DNA of 64,000 nucleotides from Sarcocystis neurona. Lineage: Eukaryota; Apicomplexa; Conoidasida; Eucoccidiorida; Sarcocystidae. Below the pieces are notes generated by a model. The model saw only the letters and a program-made list of their open reading frames with translations, had not been told where the DNA came from and did no database searches. The stretch's first letter is position 1; each line of letters starts with the position of its first letter. The DNA lies in contig KL647293.1 of assembly GCA_000727475.1 (NCBI GenBank), positions 4,042,437 through 4,106,436 on the forward strand, given 5' to 3'. Below are positions 44,696-55,400 of this stretch, in pieces. The position numbers were made by a program, and so were the translations under genes.

Positions 44696-44962
44696 TCAAG
44701 CAGCAGCAGCGTCCATCAACAAGAACACATCAGGGGTTTTCTTCTTGTGGAGTCTCTTGAGCTCGGGAACGTCAATGCATCGAAGTCGCCTGCAGAACAA
44801 CAGGGCTTCATTAGTCAACTTGCGGTGTACGTCCACGCCAAGTTTGGATTTTGTTTCCGTCATGTGCTGCTTCTGCCGCCACGCGCTTTCACTGCTTCTC
44901 TGCGTGCCTGCGTGCGTCCGCGCACGTGCGCCCTCCCTTTCTTCCTCTTGTGATCTTCTCAT
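44696..44962 (-). CDS. unidentified minus-strand exon
   Basis: The frame ends LGVDVHRKLTNEALLFC then RRLRCIDVPELKRLHKKKTP, DVFLLMDAAAA and TGA. The composition is balanced and not repeat-derived. An internal acceptor (TTGTTCTGCAG at 44790) suggests the last exon may be just 44789-44696. It could belong with the minus-strand exon at 41123 only if that stop is bypassed by splicing at KTPD|GTGTTC. Confidence 0.4.
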   Translation of the reverse strand: MRRSQEEEREGARARTHAGTQRSSESAWRQKQHMTETKSKLGVDVHRKLTNEALLFCRRLRCIDVPELKRLHKKKTPDVFLLMDAAAA

Positions 44963-45061
44963 CCGGGCTCGTCTGACTCATTAGACACTGCGGCAGTACA
45001 TATTTTTCTCCTGTCTCTAGCTCCTTGCTTTGAGCTGCTGCCGCCTCCCCACTTCCAGTAG

Positions 45062-45883
45062 CAGCAGCAGACAACGGCGCTGCGGTCCCAGGGTCTCCGG
45101 CGGGCACGTCAGCGCTCTGCCGCCGTCATCGCAGCACCTACTGCGTTCTCCGTTGACTCAAGCAAATACGGAGAGCCACCTCTTGAGCCTCTGCCACGCC
45201 ACAAATGCAGCAGCAGCTCTTCTCCTGCTGTCACGCTGCCGATTGCAACTGCCACTGGGCGCTTGCTGCAGGCTCTTTTCAACGCTGGTGCCCCGTCGCG
45301 GTGCTCGTCCACGCTTGCTGCTGCGGCGAGGGCTGCAGCTCCTCACCTTTGTGCCTCAAATCCTCCGGCATTTCGACTTCTTCTTGCTGCGACGGACTCT
45401 TCCTTTGCGCTCCCGCGGCAGCTCCAACAGGTGCAGCACACGCTCTGCTGCCGGCGTTCTGAGCTGCAGCACCACCAGCAGCGCAGTCTACTCTCCGTTT
45501 GCGCCAGCGAGCCACAACGCTGCTTGCTGGCCCTCCCGTGCTGCAGCACGCTGTTTCTTGCTGTGTGTGTCTGTGGTTCGTCTTGCCCAGTCGTCGTCTT
45601 GCTGCTGCTGCGCTGCGCTGCCGCAGCTGCTCTTCTGCAGGGGTCGCATTTGGGACGGCCGTGCTGCTCCTGTGTCTTGTCTTTCGATATCTGCTGCTGC
45701 TCCCCTCCTGCTGCAGCTGCATCTCCGTCCCCCTGCGTGTGCAACTCAAATGCCCACGCGGTTGCACTCCCGTCGACCCTGTCAATTTGCTGCCGGGCAC
45801 TTTCGCTTGCTGCAGCTGCTCTTGCTGCGGCCACTGTCGCTCTATTTCACTGCTGCTGCTATACTTGTTCAACACCGTGCTGA
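45062..45883 (+). CDS. open frame, strand contested
   Basis: From acceptor CTTCCAGTAG the + frame reads QTTALRSQGLRRARQRSAAV, SVDSSKYGEPPLEPLPRHKC and GRLLQALFNAGAPSRC, becoming Cys/Leu-rich CTG-derived sequence after about 45600. Minus-strand frames also look protein-like (SQQEEVEMPEDLRHKGEEL). No domain recognised. Confidence 0.3.
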   Translation, partial: QQQTTALRSQGLRRARQRSAAVIAAPTAFSVDSSKYGEPPLEPLPRHKCSSSSSPAVTLPIATATGRLLQALFNAGAPSRCSSTLAAAARAAAPHLCASNPPAFRLLLAATDSSFALPRQLQQVQHTLCCRRSELQHHQQRSLLSVCASEPQRCLLALPCCSTLFLAVCVCGSSCPVVVLLLLRCAAAAALLQGSHLGRPCCSCVLSFDICCCSPPAAAASPSPCVCNSNAHAVALPSTLSICCRALSLAAAALAAATVALFHCCCYTCSTPC

Positions 45884-46139
45884 GCTTCGCTTGCTAGTGA
45901 TGTGGCTGCTCTTGCTGGGCTTCCGGTCCTCGTGCTTCCCTGCTGCTGCTGCTCCTCATTTTTCACTCGTCCTGCTTCCCCCGGCTGTGCTGCAGCTGCC
46001 GGCAACCGCCTGCGGCTGCTGCTGTCAACAAGGTAGCACTACTGCTTCTTCTCTCCCACCTCTGGCGCTTTTCTTCGAATCCTGCTGCCGTTGATCTGCT
46101 GCTTCTCCTGGTCTGCTGCTGTTCTCAGGCCTGACCTGC

Positions 46140-46176
46140 TCCCCAAGACCATACAGTCTATACACATATATATATA

Positions 46177-46207
<31 letters not shown>

Positions 46208-46340
46208 GCGTGTCCCGCTTGTGTGTACACATGAAGGTGGTATTGTATATTTGCATGTACGTGCGTGTTTACATACACATGTATACGCTTACATGTGTGC
46301 ATATATATATATATATATATAATAAAAATACGTATACATT
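46140..46340. repeat. AT microsatellite
   Basis: TA-dinucleotide runs at about 46167-46206 and 46302-46320. No gene. Confidence 0.85.
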
Positions 46341-46497
46341 TCGCCCAAGCTTTCGTTGCATTGCTGGCTTCTGCTGCTGAGGAGATCTGCTTGTCTTTGC
46401 CAGTGCGACGGCTGCTCAGCACACGGCTGCAGGTGACCCCAGCTGCAAAGTCGCCCTCCTTCTCCTCCTGCCCCTCCTGCTCCTCCTGCTCCTGCTC

Positions 46498-46902
46498 TTG
46501 TATGTGCGGCTGCTGCTAGCGAAACAGAAGCGAGGGTGGGGCAGCAGCGGCAGCAGCAACAGCAGCGGGCCCAACACCACGACAGCAACACTAAATGCAA
46601 CAGCAGCAGCAGCAACGCCAATAGCAAGCCGAGCAGCTGCAGAGACGGCAAGCCTCAGAAGGAGGAGGAAAAGGAGGAGAGAGACACCTTCAAGATGGCC
46701 GGCAGCGGAAAAGAGAGCAGCAACAGAAGACAGAGCATCACCAGAAGACAGGGCAGCAGCAGATGACAGTGCTGCAGCAGAAGCGAGAGCAGCCCCAGAA
46801 GAGAGAGCAGCCCCAGAAGAGAGAGCAGCAGCTGCAACAGCGCGAGGAAGGGGCACCCATGAGAGGTGCCGCAGCAGCAGCAGACTGGGCAGGGAAGGCT
46901 GA
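46498..46902 (+). CDS. basic/Ala-rich open frame upstream of the SR-rich exon
   Basis: Contains SLRRRRKRRRETPSRWPAAE and a short repeat RAAPEERAAPEERAA. It could be an exon of the gene at 47173, but no splice chain was confirmed. Confidence 0.3.
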   Translation: MYVRLLLAKQKRGWGSSGSSNSSGPNTTTATLNATAAAATPIASRAAAETASLRRRRKRRRETPSRWPAAEKRAATEDRASPEDRAAADDSAAAEARAAPEERAAPEERAAAATARGRGTHERCRSSSRLGREG

Positions 46903-46940
46903 AGGAGAGGACGGAGCAGGAGGAGTGCGCTTCCCTGTGG

Positions 46941-47155
46941 TGTCTGTACACCCCACAGAGAGCAGCAACACGAAGGCATTTTCCCGTCGTCTTTTTTGAG
47001 CGTCGGATGTCTGTACACCCCACAGATAGCACCAGCAAGGAGGATTTCTCGTCTACGTTTGTGCAGCAGCAGAGTCTCCTCGTCTTTTATCATCGGGTGT
47101 CTGTACACCCCACAAATAGCAGCAGCGAGAAGGATTTCTCGTCTTCGTCTGAGCA
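46941..47155. repeat. three copies of a TGTCTGTACACCCCACA-headed unit
   Basis: Copies start at 46941, 47009 and 47098. Each is headed TGTCTGTACACCCCACARAKAGC and followed by AGGATTTCTCGTCT-like sequence. Spacing is 68 and 89 bp, so the reading frame shifts between copies 1 and 2. Confidence 0.9.
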
Positions 47156-47172
47156 GTCGTAGCAGAGGAAAG

Positions 47173-50100
47173 ATGAACACTCACACGGTAGAAACCGCCT
47201 CTTTGGGGAGGAGGTGGGCCACAGGGGACGCTGCGAGAAATCCGCGGCAGCAATTGCTACGAATGGAGTGCCCAGCAGCACTTGCAGCTGCTTCTTACCA
47301 CGGTCGGCAGAGGAGGAGGAGGAGCAGCAGCAGCGTAGGGGAGGGACGAAGGGCTGCAGGCGCAGCAGCAGGGAGTCCACGCCGCAGCAGCGGCAACAGC
47401 GGCGAGGGCGATGCAACAGAGCAGGCCGAGAATCAAACGCCACAGCAGGTCTACACAGGCGCGGATGAGCGGCCATGGAAGTGTGGGAGGGGAGAAAGAG
47501 GCGGCAGCAGCAGCAGCAGCGGCATGAAGGGGAGCAGTCCTTTGTCTCGTACAGGGGAGGAGTCTCGCCGGAGTGCTGCGGCTGCCGCTGAAGCTCCACC
47601 TGGTGGTGACGCTGACGCGACTGCTGCTACTTCTCCTCCTCCTTCTCCTCGCCTTGTCGCATGCATCCCTGCTACTGCCGTGGCTTCTCGGTTTTCTTTC
47701 CGTGAATGTGCTGCTGCAGTGGATGGACCCGCTGCTGCTGACGCGGTTGCGTGCGCGCGTTTGGCGGCTGCCGTGGAGGTGCGCGGCCGTGCTGCTGCAG
47801 CTGCACGCGACAGCGGTGCTGTGGCTGCTGCTGCTGCAGCGGCTCGTGCAGCAACGCAGAGGTCGTCGCGGGCGGCGGCGGCGCTCGCAGGGAGAGACTG
47901 TCGTCTTGCGTCGGAGGAGAGAGGGGACGCCGCAAAGTCGAGACACTGCAGCAGCGGGTGCAGCCGCATCACCAGCGGCAGCAGCAGCGGTGGCTTTAGC
48001 AGCAGAAGCAGGAGCGGGCACCGGGGGGCGCTCGCAGCGCAAGAGGGACGCAGCCGCTGCAGCTGCAGCAGCAGACAGATGAGCAGCTGTAGCCGCTGCA
48101 GTAGCAGCGGCAGCATCAGTGACGGCAGCAGGCGAAGACGGAGAGGCAACAACAGCAGCAGAAGGCACAGAGGGAGAGTTCACGCGTCTTCTTCTACGCA
48201 GAAGGGTGGTCCGTCCCGGCAGCCTGCCGGGCAAAGCTATGCGACGCAGCACCACCTGCTGCCTCCAGGGTGTACTAGAAAAATTGCTACCGCAGCCACG
48301 CGTCCACGTGGCACCTCTGCTGCTGCAGCTGCGCCGGTGCATGCGTGCGGTTTCTCTGCCGGTGCTTCGCCGTCCTCTTCTTCGACGCAGGGCGACGCCG
48401 TGGCTGCTATGGCTGCCACTTCCGCTTTGCACGTCGGTCGTCCGCAGGCCGCTGCTGCTGCGGCAGAGAGAAACAGGAAGGGGCCGCAGACGATCCGTTG
48501 CTTCGGAGGGCGAGGAGAGGCAGGTGGAGAAGAGGGAGAAGCACCTGCTGCTTCTGCAGCTGCTCAGTGGGACGTCACTGCTGCACGGCGACGTCGAGAG
48601 GGGGAGACGCAGCAGCCGCAGCAACAGAGGAGGGAACCGCAGAAGCAGCAACAGGAGTGCTGGGGCAGAAGCGACAGCAGAATGTTGCGGTGTGGCTCTC
48701 CGGGAGCCGCACCAGCGGAGGTTTCTCCTCTGCACTGCGCTCCGCGCGGCAGGGGTCCCGCCCGCGGCGAGCTGCCAGAGCAGCAGCAGCAGCACAGACA
48801 GCAACAGCAACAGCACGAGGAGGAGGAGGAGGCGAAGGATGACGAGGAGAAGCGGCGTGAGCGGCAGAAGTACGGAGGGGGCAGTGAAGACGGCGGCCGC
48901 GTTTTGCACAGGGAGTATTATCATCGCAGAAGCGACAGCAGTAGGCCCAACAGCAGCAGCAGCAGCGACAACACGCCAACCTCGACCGACAGACCCAGCA
49001 GCCGCCATCCGCGTTGGCGGAGCTGCAGCAAACAGCAGCGCAGAAGCAGCCGCAGCAGCAGCGACAGAGGCCGCAGCGACGACGCCGACATCCCTCGCGG
49101 TAGCACGAGCCGCCGGAGCCGGCAAAGAAGCGGAAGCATGCGGCCACAGCCGCCGCACAGCAGCAGCAGCAGTGCCTACCAGGGTCACCAGCAGCCACAC
49201 AGCAGCAGCTGGAGTTTGTTCGGGGGCACCAGAAGGAGGAGCAGCAGCAGTTGTGTGCCGCCGAGGAGCCGCGGGCGAAGAGGCAGCAGCGACAGCAATT
49301 GCCCCGTGCCTGTTTCTGCGCTGAGCCCGCGGCATTTAAGCGAGTTGACCGGGAAGCAGCTGCGCATTGCAGCGGCAAGCAGAAAATACGCCGAGCCGGG
49401 CTCTTCGTATGGGACGGGGACTGAAGTGTCGGGGCATGCTGCAGGAGGCAGAAGCACGCGGTATCAGCAGGACGCAGCGTCCGGCTCTGGGAAGCAGTGG
49501 CAGCAGCACGACGACGAGGAAGGAAACGAGCAGCAGCAGCAGCAGCACTTTGTGCGTCGAAGACTCAGAGGTGGGGGGGACATCAAAGAAGAAGAGAGTG
49601 GGAGAGAGCAGCAGCAGCAGCAGAGGGTAGCGGGGGGACAACGGCGGCACGAGGAATTGTCGCGACGCGTGGAGCAGGGGGAAGAAGGAGCGCAGCGGCA
49701 GCGTGGGTGGGGAGACGGAGAACGGCAACAGCACAGGTTCTACGGGCCGCAGCAGGAGCAAGCGCAGCCGCTGCATCCGCGAGAGGAGCTGCCGCAGCAC
49801 TGCAGAAGAAGGACAAGCCACGACAGTGGAGCAGGAGGCAGAGAAGAAGACGGCGGGAGGAGAGAAATGAGCAGAAGACGCGCTTCTTCGGCGAGCGGAC
49901 AGCAGCAGAACGCAGGCGCCCTTCCTGCTGGCAACGCTGTTGCTCATTCAGCGGTTGGCGCTGCTGGCGACGACCGGGCGACTCTGCGAAGGCGCCGCAG
50001 CTGCTGGGGGGACGAGGCAGAGAAGGAAGACCGGGAAGGGAGAGGAGAACGAGCGTCAGAACGAGCAGCCGAAGCAGCAGAGCGGCAGGCGTTGCTGCGG

Positions 50101-50395
50101 AGAAGGCGGAGAAGCAGCGGCGAGAGTGGGGGGGAAGGGGGCGGAGGGGGTGCTGCCTATTACGGCGGTTCTCTGCGGATGCCGCTGCTGCTGCAGCCTC
50201 AGCGCATGGGCAGCTGCCTGCAGCAGCACAGGCTCGTCGAAGAGCCACATCCGCAGCTGTCACGGGAAGGAGAGGAGAAGAGAAGGTGGCAGCCTGGCGA
50301 GGGGTGGCTGCAGGGACCTCGAGCAGAGGAGGAGGAGGAGCAGCAGCGACAGCAGCAATATGGAAAGGAGCCGCCGGCGTCCTGGGACAGTGCTG
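47173..50395 (+). CDS. SR/Gln/Ala-rich protein exon, possible 5' part of the RRM gene
   Basis: An open frame of 1074 codons from ATG 47173 (MNTHTVETASLGRRWATGD) to a consensus donor ACAGTGCTG|GTGAGA. It contains Arg/Ser-rich blocks (SRHPRWRSCSKQQRRSSRSS), acidic/basic runs (EEEEEAKDDEEKRRERQKYG), a non-repetitive stretch SPRHLSELTGKQLRIAAASR, and poly-Gln. SR-rich N-termini precede the RRM in RBM26/27 proteins, so it may be the 5' part of the gene starting at 52416. However, its phase-1 donor does not fit the phase-0 acceptors near 52409. I found no C-x8-C-x5-C-x3-H zinc finger. Other frames, including a Leu-rich + frame from 47573, are also open. Confidence 0.5.
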
Positions 50396-52415
50396 GTGAG
50401 ATGAGTTGCAGAAGGTAGCAGTCACTCCTGTCAGTAGCAGACACGGGCTGCTGCTGCTGTACACTGCTCGCGCCTTCCTGCACTCGGGGTGTACGAACAT
50501 CCCAAAAAAGACAGCTACTGCGCGCGCATGCAAGTCATTGGCACATCTTCCCTAGAACAGAGCGCTGACAGCGCAGTCTTCCCACACCTGTTGACAGCGC
50601 AGTCTCCCTCCACGGTTCGGCAGAGCAGTCTCCCCACAGCGTGCAGCACATGCGGCCGCAGCAGCAGCAGCTGGCGCACGTGTCCAGCCTTCGCAGCAGA
50701 TGCGCATGACGCGGTACAGCAGCAGCAGCAGTGGTGTGTGCCAAGCCAGTAGCGCAGTCAACAACGACAGCAGCAGCACATTCACCGACAGCAGCAGCAG
50801 AGGCACCGACAGCAGCAGCACAGGCACTGACACCTAGTGAAGAGAGAAGCACTGGCCGGATGCTGCCTATGGAAGCGCAGCTACTGTAGTAGCGAGCTGA
50901 CTCCTGGCTCCTGTACATATCAGCCTGTGTGAGAGGACATTCCCTGCAGACTAGCTCTGGGGCAAGTAATCGTTTCGAAGTACTGCTCCAGTGATGTGTC
51001 GCAGACTCCCTGCCGGTCATCATCCTCCTGCCCCTGCCTTTGGAGTTGCGTGTTGTTGCGTTGATTCAGAACTGCTGCTGCTGCTGCGTCAGTTCTTGTT
51101 GCTCCGCTGCTGCTCCATCTGCGCGCCCCACCCGGCTGCGGCTGCTCTCTGTGTCACTGTCACTGCTGCTGCGCTGCTGTTGGCTGCTGCTGCTTGGACG
51201 CGGACGTCCAGGTTGTTCGAGGGCCGGTGTCCCTCCTGCTCGAGGCTTCGCTGCCGCACCTGTGCTTCCCCGGCTGCTGCTGTTACGCAGGCTGCAACCG
51301 CTGCTGGTGCTGCGCGTTCTTCCCCTTGGACCGGCTGCAACCTATGCGACCGCAGCTGCTGTTTGCCTTCTGCTGACTCGGGCTGCCCCACTCCCACCAC
51401 CACCTGCTGCTGCTGCTCCTGCGCGCCATCCACACGGCTTGTTGCTGCAGTCCTTTCCGCCTGTGCTGCTGGGACTGCTGGGACGCGGCCGTTGCTGCTG
51501 GAAGCGACACCTTGTGCCGGTGCCGCAGCTGCAGCGTCGGCTGCGCTGCTGCTGCCGCGACGTTTTGTGCTGCTGCTGCTGCTGCAAGTTCTCAAGCAGC
51601 TGCTGTTGTTCGAATGCTGCGTCTGCTGCTCTTGCTGCTGCCGCCTGTGCGGACACCTCTCGGCTCTGCAGCCTGCTGCAGATAAGCAGCGGCTGCTGCT
51701 GTGGTCGTTTCTGCGAGCTGCTTCGTCTGTGCGCTGGTGCTGCTGCAGCTGCGTCTTCTCGTTTGTCACTCCTGCTGCTGCTGCTGTTCTTGCGACCAGG
51801 TCACTTCACTTCCTGTGCTGCTGCGACTCTGGCGATGGATTGATCGCTCTGCTGCTTTCTTCTACATCCACGGCTGCTGTTCGGTTTTTGCCACCGCAGC
51901 TGCATTCAGCGTAGCGCGGCCTCCTTGCGCACCACCGCCACTGCTGCTTGGCTTGCAGGTGTTGCTACTGCTGTACCTGCTGCACGTATTCCTTCGACCT
52001 GTGCTGCTGCAGCGACGATGAAGAGGCGAGTGCTGTCTTGCTGCTGTTGCTGCAGCAGCAGTCTTGCTCGCTCACGCTGGTACCGCTACTGCTGCTACTG
52101 CCGCTTCTCCTTTGCGACCAGTGCCGCTGTGTCCTGCTGCTGCCAGAGCTGCTGTGAAACCTCCTTTCCTGGTGCTCCTCCTCCTCCTCTTCTTGATGCT
52201 GCTGCTCTGGTGCCGCGCCTGTTGGTGCCTGCCTGCCTCTTCGTGGTGCTGGCCTCCCTTTCGTCGTAGAGTGACGCATGCACATGCATATTTTGTATCA
52301 ATATGGGTATAAGTGGGTATAAGTGCCTCTGTACATATATATATATATATATGCATATATTCGAACATACAGATTTACGGTTTTCCCTGTAGGGGGGTAG
52401 CAGTAGCAGCTGGTG
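50396..52415. other. probable intron or intergenic, CTG-rich
   Basis: Begins GTGAGATG, has a short minisatellite near 50540-50640, CAG repeats at 50765-50832 and a dense CTG block from 51030 to 52250, then AT-rich sequence. The composition matches the introns of the copper ATPase. No exon confirmed. Confidence 0.5.
50765..50832. repeat. CACCGACAGCAGCAGC minisatellite
   Basis: Four degenerate copies of a 20-24-bp unit. Confidence 0.75.
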
Positions 52416-55400
52416 ATGGCGCAGTTTCTCTGCGTTGATGCTGCAGGCATGCGACGAGGAGAGACGGGCGGAGCGGCTCCTGATCGGGGCACTGGCTGCA
52501 GCATGTACGACTCGAGAATGAGCAGCAGCAGCAGCAACACGTACATTTGTCGAACGTCTACGATTGAAGACAGCAGCAACAGCAATGCGTGCGATCGCAG
52601 CAGCAACAACAGCCACAGCTGCAGCACCAGCAATGTACGCAGTAGCAGCGGCAGGCAGTACTGCAGCCAAATGCTACACAACAGCGTCCCAACTGTTTCT
52701 CCTGGCGCCGCAGCAGCCCCGGAGGCAGCTGCTTTTCCGCGTGCCGCTGCTGCTGAGGGTCGAGAGGAGGCTGGCCGGCGCATCGACGCAGGAGCAGCAC
52801 GCGATTTGCAGGAGGCGAAGGTGCATACGCCGCCGCAGCGTCTTTTGTCTGCACTGCCGCTAGGGCAGCAGCAGCGGCAGCAGCAGCAGCGCTTCGTCCC
52901 GATGGCGCTGCCATTGCAGCATCCGCGTCACCGCCGCTTTTTGCCCTACCAGCAACACAGTGTGCAGCCTGAACCATATCCATTTTTGCCGCAACAGCAA
53001 CAGCAGCCGCTGGGTGGCCTGCGGCCCCAGCAGCAGCATCCGTCCTTGCAGCAGGAACAGCAGGTGCCGCTGCTGCATGCGTCGGGTGTTCTGCCTCCTA
53101 CCGGGTGCGCGTCTCTTGCTGCTTCTCCCCCTCCTCCGCTGTTCGCAGCAGCTGCTGCTGTTGCTGCTGCCCCTGCCAAGTGCCAGCCTTTTGCTCGTCC
53201 TGGTGCTGCGGCTGCTCTTGCTGCCCCGCCGCCGCCACTGCTGCCGCGTCTCCCTGCACGGCTCCCCCACCTGCTGCCTCCGCTGCAGCGGCCGTTTCCT
53301 GCCCAGCAGCCACTGCAGCAGCAGCCCCTGCAGCAGCAGCAGCATCCTCTGCTGCACGTCCCACAGCAGCAGCTCTTCCCACAGCCACAGCCGCAGCGGC
53401 ACCTGCGTCTACGGCCGCAGCAGCAGCAGCAGCCCCAACACTGCGCGTTGTACACAGGCGCTGCAGACCGGTGCCCGGCGACGCTGGAAGGCAGCAGCGC
53501 CGTCGCAGGGCGGAATGCGGGAGCGCCGGCGAGGGACGTCTCCCCAACAGCAGCACCGTCTACCCCGTGTGACCCGGCAGACAGACCCCCGCTTTTTCCA
53601 CGGTCGGCTGGTGCTCCTCCCCCCCCTCCGCCGCCGCCCACCCGTGCCCCACCTCCTCCTCGCTCGATGTCCGCTGCTGCTGTGGCTACTCACAGCGGTC
53701 CGGCCTGTCTGCGCCTTGCGGGGTTGCCGTCCAAGCTGCTCGTCGCTCAGGAGCAACTGCTTTCGTTCTGCTCCATGGTATTCTTTACGCCACGCAGTGT
53801 CCTTCTTCGCCTTGCACATCCCTCACTCTTCAGCTCCGTAGCCCTCTCTGTAGAAGTGTGTATCTCTGCGTATGTGTATGTGCACCCGCAGAAATCGATG
53901 GCTTACCATCTTCGTCGCTACAGCTATATAGAAGAGAGCGTTTCTCTCTCTGTGTCTATCTCTCTCTCTGTGTGGGTGTCCTTTCCTCTTTATGGCATAC
54001 GCTCTTCGATACATACACCCGTATACATACATATACGTATATATATGAATGTATCTGCGTGCAAAGACGTGGATGTCTCAGTCGCCACAGAGAAACAGAC
54101 AGACCTGCAGAGTGAATTTTACTGAAGCAAAGAAACAGACAGACCGCGCGCCGCAGTGTGCCTATATATATATGTATGTGGGCGTGTGTGAATATATACA
54201 AGTGGACTTGCTTCGGTCTTTTCTGTTGCGAACCCTCAAGAGCGTGTCAAAAAGTGCGTATATATAACCGCATGCCTCAGTTAGTACATATATGTATATA
54301 TGTGAATATGCGTATATGTAGAGGATGTGTGTCTCTCTGTCTCGGTGTCTCTGTCTTACTTTATCCGTCTCCATTTCGCTGCTGTCGTCTCTCTGTGCTG
54401 CGCAGATGTGCTTCTCCAATGGGAGACGATATTTGTATCTCTCTGTCTCTGTGTGAAAGTGTCTGGATACTAAAAGGAGGCTTCTTTGTTTATGTTCCCA
54501 CGCAGATGTATATGTGTGTGGATAGCAAGACGGTGTACCTCTTTGTATGTACACAGAAACATCGTAGTAGTTCGATCTTCGGGACTCCCTTTCTCGTCCT
54601 ATTTCCCAGTGTCCACCTCTGTCTCGCTACGTATGTGTGTCGATTTGTCCATCTGTCTGTTTATATCTACTTGGCAGTTTTATTCGTATAAAGAGACGGC
54701 GCATCTGTCTCTAGGGAGGACCCGCTATATAGCGATATCACTCGCATGTACACACGAACTTAGAGGAGACGTGAGTAAATCGTGCAGGAGTCATTCTCTA
54801 GGCGGTGGCGCCTGCCCCCTGCACGTACATACCATTTTAGAGATACATATATGTACATGTACATATATGTATGTGTGTGTATATACACATATCTATATAT
54901 ATGGATGAGTCTATGCGGAGAGCGGGGGGGCGCTCGCTTTATTATGTATAGAGCCAAGGAAACCCGCTGTGTGGCGCAGAGACGCGTCTGTGTGTTTGTC
55001 TGTGTGTCGGTGAGTTCCCTAGAGGGTGGTGTCTAGACACGTGTGTCTACATTTTTCGGGCGGGTAGAAGTTGGGTGTGTACGTATCGCCGGTCGTCGCA
55101 GATGCGGTGCCGCAGAGATGCAGCAGCAGCACGTATGGCCACCCGCGCCACCTCTTCTTCACGTCTCTGTTCCCCTCCACCTGCATCTGCCTCGTGTTGC
55201 AGCGTCGTTCTTTATCGCTCTATCCACACCTGCGCTTGTATATGTAAAAAATATATATGCATGTGTGTATATATATATTGTACACCTACGTATATATATA
55301 TATATTAATATATGTATGTCTATATACGTATGTAAGTACACGTGTGTGTGTGCCATTTGAATATGTGCGTGTGTGTGTGTGCGAAGACACACATACCATA

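Noticed and set aside
48119..49324. A 401-codon + strand frame overlapping the SR-rich exon
   Set aside because: Alternative frame of the same CAG-rich DNA. The chosen frame has acidic/basic blocks and ends at a consensus donor.
47257..49335. A 692-codon minus-strand open frame
   Set aside because: It is antisense to the SR/Gln-rich + frame. CAG tracts lack stops on both strands, and the minus product is only Ala/Ser/Leu runs.
50991..51914. A 307-codon Cys/Leu/Ala-rich + strand frame
   Set aside because: CTG-repeat translation in a block with intron-like composition; no conserved motif.
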